From Chroococcidiopsis sp. TS-821 (GTDB lineage Bacteria > Cyanobacteriota > Cyanobacteriia > Cyanobacteriales > Chroococcidiopsidaceae), in NCBI RefSeq assembly GCF_002939305.1, contig NZ_MVDI01000002.1, positions 62,001 to 126,000 of the forward strand: a stretch of 64,000 bases of DNA, given 5' to 3'. Below the pieces are notes generated by a model that worked only from the letters and a program-made list of their open reading frames with translations, searched no databases and was not told where the DNA came from. The stretch's first letter is position 1. Each line of letters starts with the position of its first letter. The translations under genes and the position numbers were made by a program. Of this stretch, positions 44,501-54,037 are shown in pieces.

Positions 44501-46892
44501 TTTGTTGTGGCAAGCTAAACTCTTAAACGAAATTCCTGCCGATCCTTTAACAGCACGGCGCTTGCAGGGAAATGAAGGCACAAAAATTCCTGTAAACAGT
44601 TTCTTTCAAAAGTTTTATCAAACAAATGCTTTCCAAATTCAAACAATGGAAGGGCGCGAACATACCGGACAAGTGAACAATAAAGATCGCCAAGAACGAG
44701 AAGAGAAATTCCGCAACGGTGCATTAGCGGCTTTGTTCTGCTCTCCAACTATGGAATTGGGAATTGACATTTCCGATCTCAGCGTCGTGCATTTGCGTAA
44801 CGTTCCCCCTAGTCCTGCCAACTACGCGCAACGCAGTGGTAGAGCCGGTAGAAGCGGACAGGAAGCCCTTGTCATTACTTATGCCGCAATTGGTAGCGGT
44901 CACGACCAATACTTCTTCAAACGCCAAAATCAAATGGTTGCTGGAGTTGTGGCTCCGCCCAAGTTGGAACTTGCTAACCAAGATTTGGTGCGATCTCACG
45001 TTCATTCGATTTGGCTAGCACACACTGGGGTTTATCTCGATGATTCGATGAACAAAATTCTGGAACTCGATCTCGATGGATATCCTCTTAAAGAGAACGT
45101 GCGTCAAGGGTTAACTTTAAGCCAGAATAAATTAACAAAATGCCTGCAAGCAACTCAATCTATTCTCGCTGATATTTTCTGTCAACAAGACCTGCAAAAA
45201 GCTTCCTGGTATTCTGTAGATTGGTTGCAGTACGCAGTAGAAAATGCGCTAGAGGCATTTGAACGAGCGTGCGATCGCTGGCGCAAACTGTATAGTGATG
45301 CCGTCATTCAATTAGCAAAAGCCCGCGAAACGATTGACCGTTATGCTAGAGGCTATGCAAATCAGGAAGACTACGACATTGCCAAAGCTCAGGAAAAAGA
45401 AGCATTACGGCAAAGAAGCTTATTAGTGGGATTGCATGAAGGTAAAAATAATAGCGAGTTTGAATTTTATCCCTACCGCTACTTTGCTGCCGAAGGATTT
45501 TTGCCAGGATTCAACTTTCCTCGCCTACCAGTAAGAGCGTACATTCCTACAGGAGATGGCGGCGAATTCATCTCCCGCCCCCGCACTGTTGCTTTACGTG
45601 AATTTGCGCCTGGCAATATTGTTTACTACGAGGGTAGTAAGTTTATGGTAGCAAAGACTAAAGTTCCTGTTGGCGGGATCGACAGCCAGTGCAAAAGAAC
45701 AAGCGTCTGCTTTAACTGCGGTTATTTCCACGAAGGCGATTTTCGCGATACCTGTGAAAATTGCGGTGCAGAAATTAAAAACGATCGCTACCAGAATGAG
45801 GCTAAACTAAATTGCGTACTGCCAATGGAAACTGCGATCGCCCGCCGACGAGAACGCATTACCTGCGATGAAGAAGAACGGCTCAAGTACGGTTACAACA
45901 TTACGACTCACTTCCGCTACGCTAATAAACAATCAGCAACTGTTCAAACTGCTGAAGGTACGCCACTTTTACGCTTAACTTACGGAGCAACAGCCGAAAT
46001 TTGGTGGATTAATCGCGGACTGAAGAAGAATACCGACGAACGTGGATTCAAACTCAATACCAAAACAGGGCTCTGGGGCGATTCCAGAACTGAACAAGCA
46101 ACTGAAAGCTTGCATGAAGGAATCAATTTAATGGTTAACGATACTTGCAATATTTTAGTTGTCGAGCCTTTATGTGTTCCGGCTGAAAATAAAGAAGCTT
46201 TTGTTGCTACGCTGCAACATACTTTGAAAACAGCTATTCAAGCAGTATACAAACTAGAAGCTGACGAACTTGATTCCGAAAGGCTAGGAGAAAGCAAGTA
46301 TTTACTTTTGTGGGAAGCAGCCGAAGGAGGAGCAGGCGTTCTTTCACAATTAGGACAACCAGAAGCCTTTCAAAAAATTGCCGATGCAGCTTTAGATATT
46401 TGTCATTTCAACCAACCGAAAGAAAGCTGCGTTCAAGCTTGCTATGATTGCTTGCTATCCTACCGCAATCAGTTCGACCATCCATTAATCAATCGCCACT
46501 TAATTAAACCTTTACTCGACCAACTGCTAGCAAGTCATGTTATCCGTGAAGGCATTTCTCGCGAGGAACAATATCAGCAATTATTGCAACAAACAGACCC
46601 TAATTCTGAATTTGAGCGCATAGTTTTAAAAGAGATCTATCAACGAGGATACAAATTACCAGAGGCAGCGCAAGAATTCATTAATGACGCTAACTGCAAA
46701 CCTGACTTTCTATATAAAGAAGATGCGATCGCTATTTTTTGCGATGGTTCGATCCACGATAGTTCTGATAAGCGCAAACAAGACAAAATTGAAAGAGATA
46801 ATCTCAGGTACAACACAGTTTACACTGTCTTAACCTTACGGCATGATGAAGATTGGCAAACTAAGTTAAAGATTTTAGGAAGTATATTTTAG
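41556..46892 (+). CDS. Giant DEAD-type helicase with DUF1998 and C-terminal nuclease-like domain
   Basis: 1778 residues. Walker A TGTGSGKS begins at T219, DELH at 333-336, GTSATMSTEG follows, and the second RecA domain ends in QRSGRAGRSG. Cysteine pairs (CRECG, CLNCG, CFNCG with CENCG) suggest zinc sites. The DUF1998/MZB region near 1440-1640 includes EAAEGGAGVL and CVQACYDCLLSYRN. The last 100 residues (EFERIVLKEI, KPDFLY, IAIFCDG) resemble a Vsr/DUF559 PD-(D/E)XK nuclease. The order looks like DrmA plus DrmB joined with a nuclease; DruE of Druantia is another large DUF1998 helicase. An upstream in-frame codon at 41460 is rejected in favour of ATG 41556. Confidence 0.88.
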   Translation: MTTLKLQDLLQQSESAIAATSILLGQKLVNLDCTGVASLTPEQLTQLFSAIPKTWDFVELGEIFNSSTLSETFASQLLEWINQNFGHTTNPPQPSTTNYESVDLSLRQTTNDLDIFNFRDRVIDDYRRYIESFLRIRDSKVKEFVDRELERGQLWSDPLVQLNLTYKKGATVTELVQQKVLHPECDRYFSKDGKPFQFHYHQQQAFLTAQRQEPYVLTTGTGSGKSLTYIVPIFDDLLRHPEIKGVRAILVYPMNALINSQKEELDKFLRQVPNTHIRVEQYTGQESLAKKTEIQENPPQILLTNYVMLELMLSRTHEDKLVESPNLKFLVLDELHTYRGRQGADVAILIRKLRQRCGRNLLCIGTSATMSTEGSREQRRQVVANVASKLFGVEIQPSNVIDETLERSIQRAAPTTDELRDSILAGLPPESEQTLDAFKTHPLSYWIEMNFGLAQEGHLVRRTPITLESGAATLAAQTQLPPETCLTILKQMFLWGSKTKGLAFRLHQFISQGGSVYSTIESREKRILTLEGQYTTTENRLLYPLVFCRECGQDYYVVRYDADEQSVLPQLPTALDISADDAEISEGYLTLDDPGLWDASDEEKLPDSWFTETKKKGRIPKKDYAKFIPQQLQVLPNGKVTTSLLQGTTCWFIRKPFLVCLNCGVVHDGRKNEFSKLSRLGSEGRSTATTLLCLSTTSRLKQVFTGEKAKAAKILSFTDNRQDASLQAGHFNDFVQTSFLRAALWKALQAKKQLTHSELVSEVVKCMGLSQTDYAKQPAEFGRGKQRNEEAFRKLIEYRLYEDLRRGWRIVQPNLEQCGLLAIEYDGLQAECANEALWQKHHHRVLLQATPQERFIASVALLNQLRRELAIDAKLLQPEQHEQLKSEIVQAIKEPWVFDENEQLHKATWASTSSGNNEKAKVKLTPKSKIGRFLRSPKAWSLQSQPLTDQEYASLIAAFVNALCDAGYLVKEKTEIQLRVDCLLWQAKLLNEIPADPLTARRLQGNEGTKIPVNSFFQKFYQTNAFQIQTMEGREHTGQVNNKDRQEREEKFRNGALAALFCSPTMELGIDISDLSVVHLRNVPPSPANYAQRSGRAGRSGQEALVITYAAIGSGHDQYFFKRQNQMVAGVVAPPKLELANQDLVRSHVHSIWLAHTGVYLDDSMNKILELDLDGYPLKENVRQGLTLSQNKLTKCLQATQSILADIFCQQDLQKASWYSVDWLQYAVENALEAFERACDRWRKLYSDAVIQLAKARETIDRYARGYANQEDYDIAKAQEKEALRQRSLLVGLHEGKNNSEFEFYPYRYFAAEGFLPGFNFPRLPVRAYIPTGDGGEFISRPRTVALREFAPGNIVYYEGSKFMVAKTKVPVGGIDSQCKRTSVCFNCGYFHEGDFRDTCENCGAEIKNDRYQNEAKLNCVLPMETAIARRRERITCDEEERLKYGYNITTHFRYANKQSATVQTAEGTPLLRLTYGATAEIWWINRGLKKNTDERGFKLNTKTGLWGDSRTEQATESLHEGINLMVNDTCNILVVEPLCVPAENKEAFVATLQHTLKTAIQAVYKLEADELDSERLGESKYLLLWEAAEGGAGVLSQLGQPEAFQKIADAALDICHFNQPKESCVQACYDCLLSYRNQFDHPLINRHLIKPLLDQLLASHVIREGISREEQYQQLLQQTDPNSEFERIVLKEIYQRGYKLPEAAQEFINDANCKPDFLYKEDAIAIFCDGSIHDSSDKRKQDKIERDNLRYNTVYTVLTLRHDEDWQTKLKILGSIF

Positions 46893-46926
46893 CTATTTCT
46901 TATCTAACCTCAAAATAAGAAAGCTA
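46891..46926 (+). terminator. Hairpin after the defence operon
   Basis: TTTCTTAT at 46896-46903 pairs exactly with ATAAGAAA at 46915-46922, extended by AGC/GCT across a small bulge. It overlaps the last codons and stop of the DUF1998 helicase and is followed by an AT-rich tail, a plausible operon terminator. Confidence 0.4.
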
Positions 46927-47405
46927 GCTTATTGTTAACAGAATACGCTGAAATATCTGTTATGTATGACTTTAGCTACACTAATTTTACTGCTTTTAAG
47001 CTCCTCTAATGCAAAAACGTAATTTACACGCTGTAGTAGCTTTATCTACAAATATCTACAATGTCAGCATTTGTACGACATTGGACAAAGCAAAAGAGAT
47101 AGTTCTAGTATTGTTCTGCCACTAATTTTTCAATACGACTCAGAATTAGGAGAAATACTTATTTTTAAAAGAAAATATGGAGGATTGACCTATCAGGCAA
47201 AAAAACAATCGATATACATATCAAGTTTTTCTTGAAGAAAAGATGACTTGCGGTACTGGTGAATGGGTAACGTTAACAGTATCTAGAACAAGCAATAAAA
47301 TTTATTATCAAAAATTAGATATTTTTGTCATTTTCAAATTTTTGTGAATTATTGATTTAAAATTGATAGCAATTTATTTAATAGTGTATTTTCAGTTATT
47401 TTTTC
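46927..47405. other. Gap with decayed coding fragments
   Basis: No intact gene. Around 47127-47350 two neighbouring frames read like protein (FQYDSELGEILIFKRKYGG, then in another frame TCGTGEWVTLTVSR), consistent with a frame-shifted remnant of a lost gene. The identity is unknown. Confidence 0.35.
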
Positions 47406-47933
47406 ATGGTTAATCGACTTGTGAAAACTAAAGTATTCTTGAGCGTATTTATAACTTTAGTAGGAATCTTATCTATAAGTACTTCAGTTCAAGCAGAAGG
47501 TAAAAAGCTGATTTATGAAAGCTCGCGCCAAGGAATAGAGTGGAAGGTGTATCTGGTTAATAAAAGGTTAGTTAAAAAACTAGAATTGGGTGGAGAAAAT
47601 AGGCGATTATATTTAATCGATTTAGAAGTAAACAGTAGCTACGATGGCATAACGCGACAAACTAATTTAGTTCAGTGTTCAACTTCCAAACCTTTTGTTG
47701 CCTTTAAATCTGACTTTGAGCAACAGATAGCAGTTATTGATGTCATTAACCCTGGTGGAAGCCCATACGGTTATAACTCTGGCTCTCACTGGATATACTG
47801 GGCTGTATGTCACAATCTTTGGCAACCTTGGGATTATGATTTGGAGTCACGAGCAACTCGATTGGGATATTCTACAGAACTAGAGAGCGAACAAATACAG
47901 ATCCCCTATGGGTTACTACAATATCTCAAGTAG
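47406..47933 (+). CDS. Secreted hypothetical protein
   Basis: 175 residues with a signal peptide (basic VNRLVKTK, a hydrophobic core, then SVQA before E) predicted to be cleaved after residue 31 or so. The mature part has two cysteines (near residues 96 and 144) that could form a disulfide, and an aromatic HWIYWAVC segment. It is similar in feel to small exported cyanobacterial proteins of unknown function. It stands alone, with no operon partner. Confidence 0.65.
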   Translation: MVNRLVKTKVFLSVFITLVGILSISTSVQAEGKKLIYESSRQGIEWKVYLVNKRLVKKLELGGENRRLYLIDLEVNSSYDGITRQTNLVQCSTSKPFVAFKSDFEQQIAVIDVINPGGSPYGYNSGSHWIYWAVCHNLWQPWDYDLESRATRLGYSTELESEQIQIPYGLLQYLK

Positions 47934-48036
47934 TCTCTTCACTGTGTAACTTCTTACTATAAAAAGTATGTACGAACATCAAGCAGTCAACAAAGTGAAG
48001 CCCTGCGAACTAGCTAGTATGGACAACGGTAGGTAG

Positions 48037-48213
48037 GATAAGTTAATTAATACTTTTACATCTGAAGATACTCTTACTTCAAAACGAACTTTGCTGCTTA
48101 GGGCTTTTGGTATCTATTTTGTCACTGACGAACACAATCGCTTACTTTACATTGGTAAAGCAACAAATTTACAGAGCCACTGGGCGAGAGGTGGAGACCA
48201 TTACCACAAGTAG
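48037..48213 (+). pseudogene. GIY-YIG nuclease fragment
   Basis: A frame without any start codon encodes AFGIYFVTDEHNRLLYIGKA, then TNL, a Trp and GGDHYHK before a stop. GIY and YIG are at the normal spacing of the GIY-YIG fold, but the protein ends about 30 residues after GIY, so the catalytic core is lost. It is probably a decayed gene. Confidence 0.5.
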
Positions 48214-48460
48214 AAACCAGTAAATTGAAAGTTGCTCGCTACTCCATAGCCAGAAGAGTATGGATACTTCAATGTAGCGTTATCTTATTTACACTTACTA
48301 TTCCGTACAGGTTGACAAGTTTGCCAATAATGCTCTCTTAGTAAGAGATATTTTATACACGTGGTAATCGAATGACTACCTACTAACTTGCCGATGACAC
48401 AAATCAAGAGCTACCGGAATCCAAGGGGTTCTTGTATCTGTGTTGAGTTAGGAAGGTTGT

Positions 48461-48913
48461 ATGTCATATCAATCAATGTGGTTTAGAAGCGCTGCTAGCC
48501 AACTGCAATTATTGGAGCAGAGTTTAAGCTTTGAAAGTGTTCGAGCAATAGTTAGCGATCGCCTACCAATACTCGTTAAAGAGATGGAGTCAAAGGGTTT
48601 AGATTTGGAAGACCCGACTTATTGGTGGGAACTTCTGTTCATTGATGGGGCGATCAAAATTGAAAACGTCCAAGGTAAGCAGCAAAGGGTAGCTATCAAC
48701 CTGACAAATAACTGGCGCATGGCAGTAAAAACTCTGGCAGTCATAGAGTCGAGAAAGTTCCAAATGATACGCACTGACTTAGGAGTAGACCAGCACTGGA
48801 TTATATTCACAGATACTAAGCATCCCCACTCTAATGATGACTGGATGGACGTACTGTATGGACAAATTGACACCAAGCCGAGCAAATCAGGCTGTGCCTT
48901 AATTGAGATGTAA
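48461..48913 (+). CDS. Hypothetical protein, 150 residues
   Basis: No family was recognised. The protein is soluble and mixed alpha/beta in appearance: helical N-terminal half (QLQLLEQSLSFESVRAIV), a WWELLFIDGAIKIE turn, then beta-like stretches ending in DVLYGQI. The start has a plausible AAGG upstream (GGAAGGTTGTATG). The codon pattern looks genuine, and it sits among decayed fragments without operon partners. Confidence 0.55.
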   Translation: MSYQSMWFRSAASQLQLLEQSLSFESVRAIVSDRLPILVKEMESKGLDLEDPTYWWELLFIDGAIKIENVQGKQQRVAINLTNNWRMAVKTLAVIESRKFQMIRTDLGVDQHWIIFTDTKHPHSNDDWMDVLYGQIDTKPSKSGCALIEM

Positions 48914-49076
48914 TTGATGGGGGCAAGTCGTCTTGCCTTCCCATGCACAAAGCGACTCCACCGTTTGGAACGAATATTAGCGATCGCCTTTAGGTGCTAA
49001 AATGTGGAGGTGGAAGTTGCAAGCTAAGTGCCTAGTTGCAGACGTTAGAAGGAATCGATCGCAACCCAAACAAAAG

Positions 49077-49265
49077 TTAGTTTTCTGGCTCGCTGTCGAT
49101 CTTAATATCCAAAGTTTGTTCGTCAATGACAAAAAAAAGTACATTTGGTTGGCAGCATACTTGACAGTCTTCAACGTAAGATTGCTGCATTCCTGCACTT
49201 AAGTCAACAAAGGTCAAGTTAGTTTCACCACAGTATGCACAAGTATATTCAGCCGTATTTTGCAT
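49077..49265 (-). CDS. CPXCG-motif cysteine-rich protein
   Basis: 62 residues with CAYCGETN near residue 9 and EDCQVCCQPN near residue 32, the two paired-cysteine blocks of the Cys_rich_CPXG family; the first block is CAYCG in place of CPYCG. It ends acidic. Such proteins probably bind zinc, and the role is unknown. An overlapping plus-strand frame at 49002-49202 is a shadow. Confidence 0.8.
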   Translation of the reverse strand: MQNTAEYTCAYCGETNLTFVDLSAGMQQSYVEDCQVCCQPNVLFFVIDEQTLDIKIDSEPEN

Positions 49266-49390
49266 CAGAAAATAATATTAGAGTTATAGTAAATATATGA
49301 TTACAAGACTGAAAACAGAAGTCTTTATAATAGTTTAAATTCAATGCACTTAGTTAGTCATTAAAAGTTGGCTGTGCGAGCGAAGCTCCA

Positions 49391-50092
49391 TTGCCGTTTC
49401 ACCTCCTTATAGTGATATCTAAGATATCTAAAGACGCAGATTGGTTGGAAACAGAGAAGCTTCACTGGTTTCGCCAACAACTTACTATTTGGGCAGATGA
49501 CAATCTGCGAGATTTTCCGTGGCGGCGCACAACTGACCCATATGCAATCTTTGTGGCTGAATTTCTATTGCAGAAGACTGACGCTGCTAAGGTCGTTCCT
49601 ATCTACGAGACCTTCCTAGCTCGATATCCTACTATTGAAAGCTTGTCATTAGCTTCAGTTACCGAAGTAGTAACTCTGTTGCAGCCTTTAGGTCTTCACT
49701 TTCGCGCCAAACGGTTGTGCGAATCAGTGCAGAAGATTAATGCATTTTACGATGGTAAAATTCCTGATGCAGAAGCGCAATTACTTGCCTTGCCAGGAGT
49801 TGGTAAGTACACGGCTAGATCTATTTGCGCTCACGCTTTCGGACAGCAGCAGGTAATTCTCGATACCAATGTCGCTCGTATCTTAGAGCGCTTCTTTGGG
49901 TTGCAGGGAGGAAGAGTCAAGTCGCGTTGCAAGATTTTGTGGAAAGCCGCTGAGCAAGTCGCGCCCCACGAGGAAGTAGGAAAGTGGAATCTAACGCTGC
50001 TTGATTTTGGAGCAACAGTCTGCACAGCAAGAAAACCCCACTGTGGCAAGTGTCCGTTGCAGGAACATTGTAATTACTTGCGTCTCAATTAA
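49391..50092 (+). CDS. MutY-like HhH-GPD DNA glycosylase
   Basis: 233-residue base-excision enzyme. E57 in VAEFLLQKT lies where MutY has its catalytic Glu, the helix-hairpin-helix is [11 protein letters not shown], catalytic D158 is in LDTNVAR, and the 4Fe-4S ligands follow C-x6-C-x2-C-x5-C at the C-terminus. The MutT-like C-terminal domain of full MutY is absent, so it is a core-only homologue; substrate could be A:G or a T:G mismatch. No ATG is available and the start is TTG 49391 or GTG 49412. It converges on the amine oxidase and overlaps it by 4 bases. Confidence 0.85.
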   Translation: MPFHLLIVISKISKDADWLETEKLHWFRQQLTIWADDNLRDFPWRRTTDPYAIFVAEFLLQKTDAAKVVPIYETFLARYPTIESLSLASVTEVVTLLQPLGLHFRAKRLCESVQKINAFYDGKIPDAEAQLLALPGVGKYTARSICAHAFGQQQVILDTNVARILERFFGLQGGRVKSRCKILWKAAEQVAPHEEVGKWNLTLLDFGATVCTARKPHCGKCPLQEHCNYLRLN

Positions 50093-51378
50093 AAGGCGAT
50101 CGCATGAGCTGAAATTTGTGCTGCCGCTTGTTGTCCGCTGCGAATGGCTCCTTCCATGTAGCCACAAAATTCAACGGGAGCAGTATGTTCTCCTGCGAAA
50201 ACGATTCTTCCAGCAGAGTACGGTAAGTCAGAGCGCCAGGCTTTCAAATCTCCAGGAGCAAAGTAGCAGTATGCTCCCCGCGACCAAGGATCGTCCCCCC
50301 AATCGTGAGTTGCGGTCGCACTTACGCGATCGCGTACCGGAAGTGATGCATTAGACGCATCAAGGTAAAGCGCAGCAACTGTTTGTTGTGCTAATTCAAC
50401 AGGTTGTGCAGCCGCACTTCGGCTAAATGTTCCGCTACTCGTACAGGCAAGAATTCCTGCTTCGCCCGTCTGAGTTGTGGTAGATTCCCAAACTGTTTGT
50501 AATGGTGTGTCTCCCACAATTAACCCCCAATTGCACTGTTGCCAGAAACGGTGGGAGTATTGAAGTAAAGTCTTCACCGACGTACCATAGGACAGGCGGG
50601 CGATCGCCTCGCGCTGTATCTCTAAAAGTGGAGCTTCAATCGACAAATAGCGCAAAACGCTCCAAGGCAGAGCAATTACAATCCAATCGGCAACTGCCTC
50701 AACCTGTCCCTGCGATGTTTCTAAACTCACAATAATGGTTTGTTCGTGTTGCTGAATCCGACGCACTGGCGCATTTAGATGAATGCGATCGCCCAAACGA
50801 TGAGCTAATGCAGTTACCAGTTGCGTACTGCCCCCACGGATTCGCCGACTGCGATTGCTAGAAGTGCTACTATGAGCAAAAAAGCCAACTCCAATTGCCT
50901 CCGGATCGGCAGCATACAGCCCATAAGATTGCTGTCGGGCAACTTTATTAGCAAAGGAAGCAATGGATTGTGCGGTGAGCCATTGAGCTAGAGTTTCAGG
51001 AGGATCGGCAGACTGTTCTAACAGTTGATTCAACCGCTGATACAAGTCATTTAATTCTGCTTGCTGTTGAGGAGTTAGTTTTTCTTGAGTATAGAAGTTG
51101 CCATCAATGTAATAGCAAAGCTCGTTTGGCAACCTAAAGGCAACATCGAGTTGGAGATTGAATTGAGTAGCATAAGAGATTAATGCGGTGTGGGTATCGT
51201 CAACAAACTCTGCACCCAATTCACCGTATTGTTCTGACCCAAGATAGGCTGTTTGGACTCGTCCGCCGACGCGATCGCGAGCTTCAAATAATTGCACGTC
51301 AAACCCAGCGCGAGTAAGTTCATACGCAGCTGTCAGTCCTGCTAATCCAGCCCCAACTACAATGATTCGCTTACTCAT
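50089..51378 (-). CDS. Flavin-containing amine oxidase
   Basis: 429 residues of the monoamine-oxidase superfamily. The N-terminal [15 protein letters not shown] binds FAD, followed by [10 protein letters not shown], and the C-terminal [19 protein letters not shown] is the second FAD-binding block. It oxidises an amine or amino acid; the substrate is unknown. It lacks a signal peptide or membrane anchor and appears to be a single-gene unit. Confidence 0.9.
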   Translation of the reverse strand: MSKRIIVVGAGLAGLTAAYELTRAGFDVQLFEARDRVGGRVQTAYLGSEQYGELGAEFVDDTHTALISYATQFNLQLDVAFRLPNELCYYIDGNFYTQEKLTPQQQAELNDLYQRLNQLLEQSADPPETLAQWLTAQSIASFANKVARQQSYGLYAADPEAIGVGFFAHSSTSSNRSRRIRGGSTQLVTALAHRLGDRIHLNAPVRRIQQHEQTIIVSLETSQGQVEAVADWIVIALPWSVLRYLSIEAPLLEIQREAIARLSYGTSVKTLLQYSHRFWQQCNWGLIVGDTPLQTVWESTTTQTGEAGILACTSSGTFSRSAAAQPVELAQQTVAALYLDASNASLPVRDRVSATATHDWGDDPWSRGAYCYFAPGDLKAWRSDLPYSAGRIVFAGEHTAPVEFCGYMEGAIRSGQQAAAQISAHAIAF

Positions 51379-51994
51379 CGACCATCATTCATCATCGTCT
51401 TACTAAATACCATTATCCAAATTGAAGCATGGGGCTTTTATATCTTTAGAGTGAGGTCTCCTATCTAGCCAACTTTTAGAGGAGTTTTCACTTTAACTGC
51501 ACAATTAAAGCCTTTTTCGCTTGAAAGAAGCATCAGTAGCTGATATTCACACAGCTATGCAATCTGGATTAAATTGCCGCCAGTTAACTTCTCTGCAACT
51601 AGAGCGCAGATAAGCTTACGACAAATCAGTATCATTACACCTAATCCCAAAGCATTAACTTTAGCGGAAAGTCAGGATGATTTATAGAGAAAGTCACCCT
51701 TTAACTAACTCTTTATATTGCATTCCAATTATTTTGAAAGACAACGACGATACGAATGTTTCGCACATCTAACAAGCAGTGCAAGATAAAGTGGCGATAT
51801 GACAACGCTAATCGTCTTTACTAGCATCAGAGTTCTTTACTGGTTTTTAACTCGCGGCGTGCAGCAACAAACTCAAACTTGGCGATCGCGTTAATTCACT
51901 GCTCACTGGCTAAGACAGTGTACTGAGAACTTACTTGGAGACAATTCTTATGTCAATTAATGCACTATAGAATTACGAATCACGGGTAAAGGGG
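51379..51994. other. Intergenic region between amine oxidase and Uma2 gene
   Basis: About 600 bases. A 31-codon frame at 51799-51894 (MTTLIVFTSIRVLYWFLTRG and on) is the only small candidate; it has one hydrophobic helix but no clear ribosome-binding site. No RNA gene was recognised. Confidence 0.35.
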
Positions 51995-52642
51995 TCAATG
52001 ACTGGCTTTAAGCAGTGCCTCAAGTTCTTCTAATGCTTGAACGCTTCCTACTTGCCAAGCACGTTCAACAACACTAGGAATGATTTGAGTAATTTCTATC
52101 TCTTCAAAAATTGGACTTGTTGGAGATTCTACATACTTTCCCTCTTGAAGTATATAAATTGTGAGTTTGCTACTATCATAAATCCACAATTCTGGGACGC
52201 CGATAATTTTATAGGCATCAAGCGTAGTTTTAGACGTAACATCTGTTTCAATAGCTAAATCAGGAGGCAGATCGTCAGGTTGTAGGCGACGACCAATCAT
52301 CCGTTGATAGTTTTGAATATAAAAACACGCATCAGGTTCTACACCAGCTTTACCTTGGTGCTTAAATGTCGTTGAGGCAAAGGGTTGGTACTTTCTTGCT
52401 GTCAGCCTGAGTAACATTTTTACAACGTCAGAAATCAGATCTTTAGAAATCTCATGCTCAGGTAAGGGAACCATAATTTCTAAAGTACGATTACTGTAGG
52501 CTACTCTTGCAGAGCGCTGCTCGCCAAGTTCCACTAAAATTGTTTCAAATTCTTCCCAACTCACATTTGGAATGGCAACCTTACTACCAGGTGCAAGCTT
52601 GAGTTGACTGACAGGTTTAACAACAGAAGTTGAAGTAGACAT
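51995..52642 (-). CDS. Uma2-family (DUF820) PD-(D/E)XK nuclease-like protein
   Basis: 215 residues. It has the family's SWEEFETILVELG opening, an LPEHEISKDLI helix, EPDACFYI (PD-like), and DLAIETDVTSKT with VPELWIYD as the conserved core. Uma2 proteins are very numerous in cyanobacteria; many are thought to be mobile-element-derived nucleases without known targets. The longer frame from TTG 52663 is possible, but ATG 52642 is the more ordinary start. Confidence 0.85.
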   Translation of the reverse strand: MSTSTSVVKPVSQLKLAPGSKVAIPNVSWEEFETILVELGEQRSARVAYSNRTLEIMVPLPEHEISKDLISDVVKMLLRLTARKYQPFASTTFKHQGKAGVEPDACFYIQNYQRMIGRRLQPDDLPPDLAIETDVTSKTTLDAYKIIGVPELWIYDSSKLTIYILQEGKYVESPTSPIFEEIEITQIIPSVVERAWQVGSVQALEELEALLKASH

Positions 52643-52717
52643 ATCTTTTCTACTTGTCGCCAAGTGTGCGAATGCTGTTTTTAAACATACAGGTGGGACA
52701 AAATGCCCACCATAGCT

Positions 52718-53953
52718 TTACACTTTGAACTTCTCAGTAATCCGCTTCATTGCTTCTTCGACATTTTCGCGGCTATTGAATGCAGAGATGCGGAAATAAC
52801 CTTCGCCAGCTGCGCCGAAACCCGAACCAGGAGTTCCAACAACGTTGCAAGTATGCAGCAATTTATCGAAGAAATCCCAACTCGAAAGATTATTCGGTGT
52901 TTTCACCCAAACATATGGTGCATTGACACCACCATAGACGGCGATTCCAGCAGCGGTCAGTTGTTCGCGGATGATTTTAGCATTTTCGAGATAAAAGCTT
53001 ACTAGCGCCTTTATTTGCGCTTGTCCTTCATCAGAATAGACAGCTTCTGCACCGCGTTGCACTATATAGGATACTCCATTGAACTTTGTTGATTGGCGGC
53101 GGTTCCACAGTTTCCACAATTCCACATCCGAACCATCCGCAGCTTTGGCGGTGAGTGTTTTGGGTACGACGGTTAATGCGCAACGAGTTCCCGTAAAACC
53201 TGCATTTTTGGAAAAAGAACGAAATTCGATCGCACAATCTCGCGCCCCATCAATTTCATAAATCGAATGCGGTAATTCGGGATCGGTAATAAACGCTTCG
53301 TAAGCTGCATCAAAAAAGATAATTGAGTTATGCGCTTTGGCGTAGTTTACCCAGGCTTGGAGGTGTTCTTTCGTCGCGGTTGCACCTGTAGGATTATTCG
53401 GAAAGCACAGATAAATTAAATCAACTTTTTGTGTAGGGATTTCAGCAGTAAAGTTATTTTCGGCGGTAATTGGCAAATAAACTAAACCTGCATATTCGCC
53501 TTTATCATTAATCTCACCCGTATGCCCTGCCATAACGTTGGTATCTACATACACAGGATAAACAGGGTCGGTGACAGCGATCGCATTATCGTTACCAAAA
53601 ATATCCAGAATATTCCCTGTATCGCACTTGGAACCATCTGAGATAAAGATTTCGGAAGCATCGATGTCGCATCCGCGTGCTTGAAAGTCATGCTTAGCAA
53701 TTTTTTCCCTTAACCAAGCATAACCTTGTTCAGGACCATAGCCTTTAAACGTCGCGCGATCGCCCATTTCTTCCACAGCTTTGATCATTGCGGTACGACA
53801 TGCTTGCGGTAATGGTTCGGTAACATCTCCAATTCCCAAGCGGATAATATCAGCTTCTGGATTCGCGTCAGCAAAAGCATTTACCCGTCGGGCAATTTCT
53901 GGAAATAGGTAGCCTGCTTTTAGTTTGAGATAGTTATCGTTAATCGTTGCCAT
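52718..53953 (-). CDS. dapL: LL-diaminopimelate aminotransferase
   Basis: 411-residue PLP enzyme that makes LL-diaminopimelate directly from tetrahydrodipicolinate in the lysine and peptidoglycan pathway of cyanobacteria and plants. The PLP lysine is K249 in SFSKNAGF; the start [13 protein letters not shown] and [12 protein letters not shown] are diagnostic of DapL. Length is full. It stands alone on the minus strand. Confidence 0.97.
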   Translation of the reverse strand: MATINDNYLKLKAGYLFPEIARRVNAFADANPEADIIRLGIGDVTEPLPQACRTAMIKAVEEMGDRATFKGYGPEQGYAWLREKIAKHDFQARGCDIDASEIFISDGSKCDTGNILDIFGNDNAIAVTDPVYPVYVDTNVMAGHTGEINDKGEYAGLVYLPITAENNFTAEIPTQKVDLIYLCFPNNPTGATATKEHLQAWVNYAKAHNSIIFFDAAYEAFITDPELPHSIYEIDGARDCAIEFRSFSKNAGFTGTRCALTVVPKTLTAKAADGSDVELWKLWNRRQSTKFNGVSYIVQRGAEAVYSDEGQAQIKALVSFYLENAKIIREQLTAAGIAVYGGVNAPYVWVKTPNNLSSWDFFDKLLHTCNVVGTPGSGFGAAGEGYFRISAFNSRENVEEAMKRITEKFKV

Positions 53954-54004
53954 GTAGAATCGCCTTGAATACCGTAGAATAGCTTACTGCCAATTATCTC
54001 TAAT

Positions 54005-54030
54005 TGAGGGGTGAGGGGTAAGGAGTGAGG
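54005..54030 (+). repeat. GGGGTGAGG-type short repeat in the leader of the next gene
   Basis: G-rich tandem words (GAGGGGTGAGGGGTAAGGAG) lie directly before the glycosyltransferase start and could also serve as its ribosome-binding region. Confidence 0.4.
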
Positions 54031-54037
54031 GAAAGAT

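Noticed and set aside
49002-49202. 66-codon plus-strand frame
   Set aside because: It overlaps the CPXCG protein on the other strand, which has a recognisable motif pattern.
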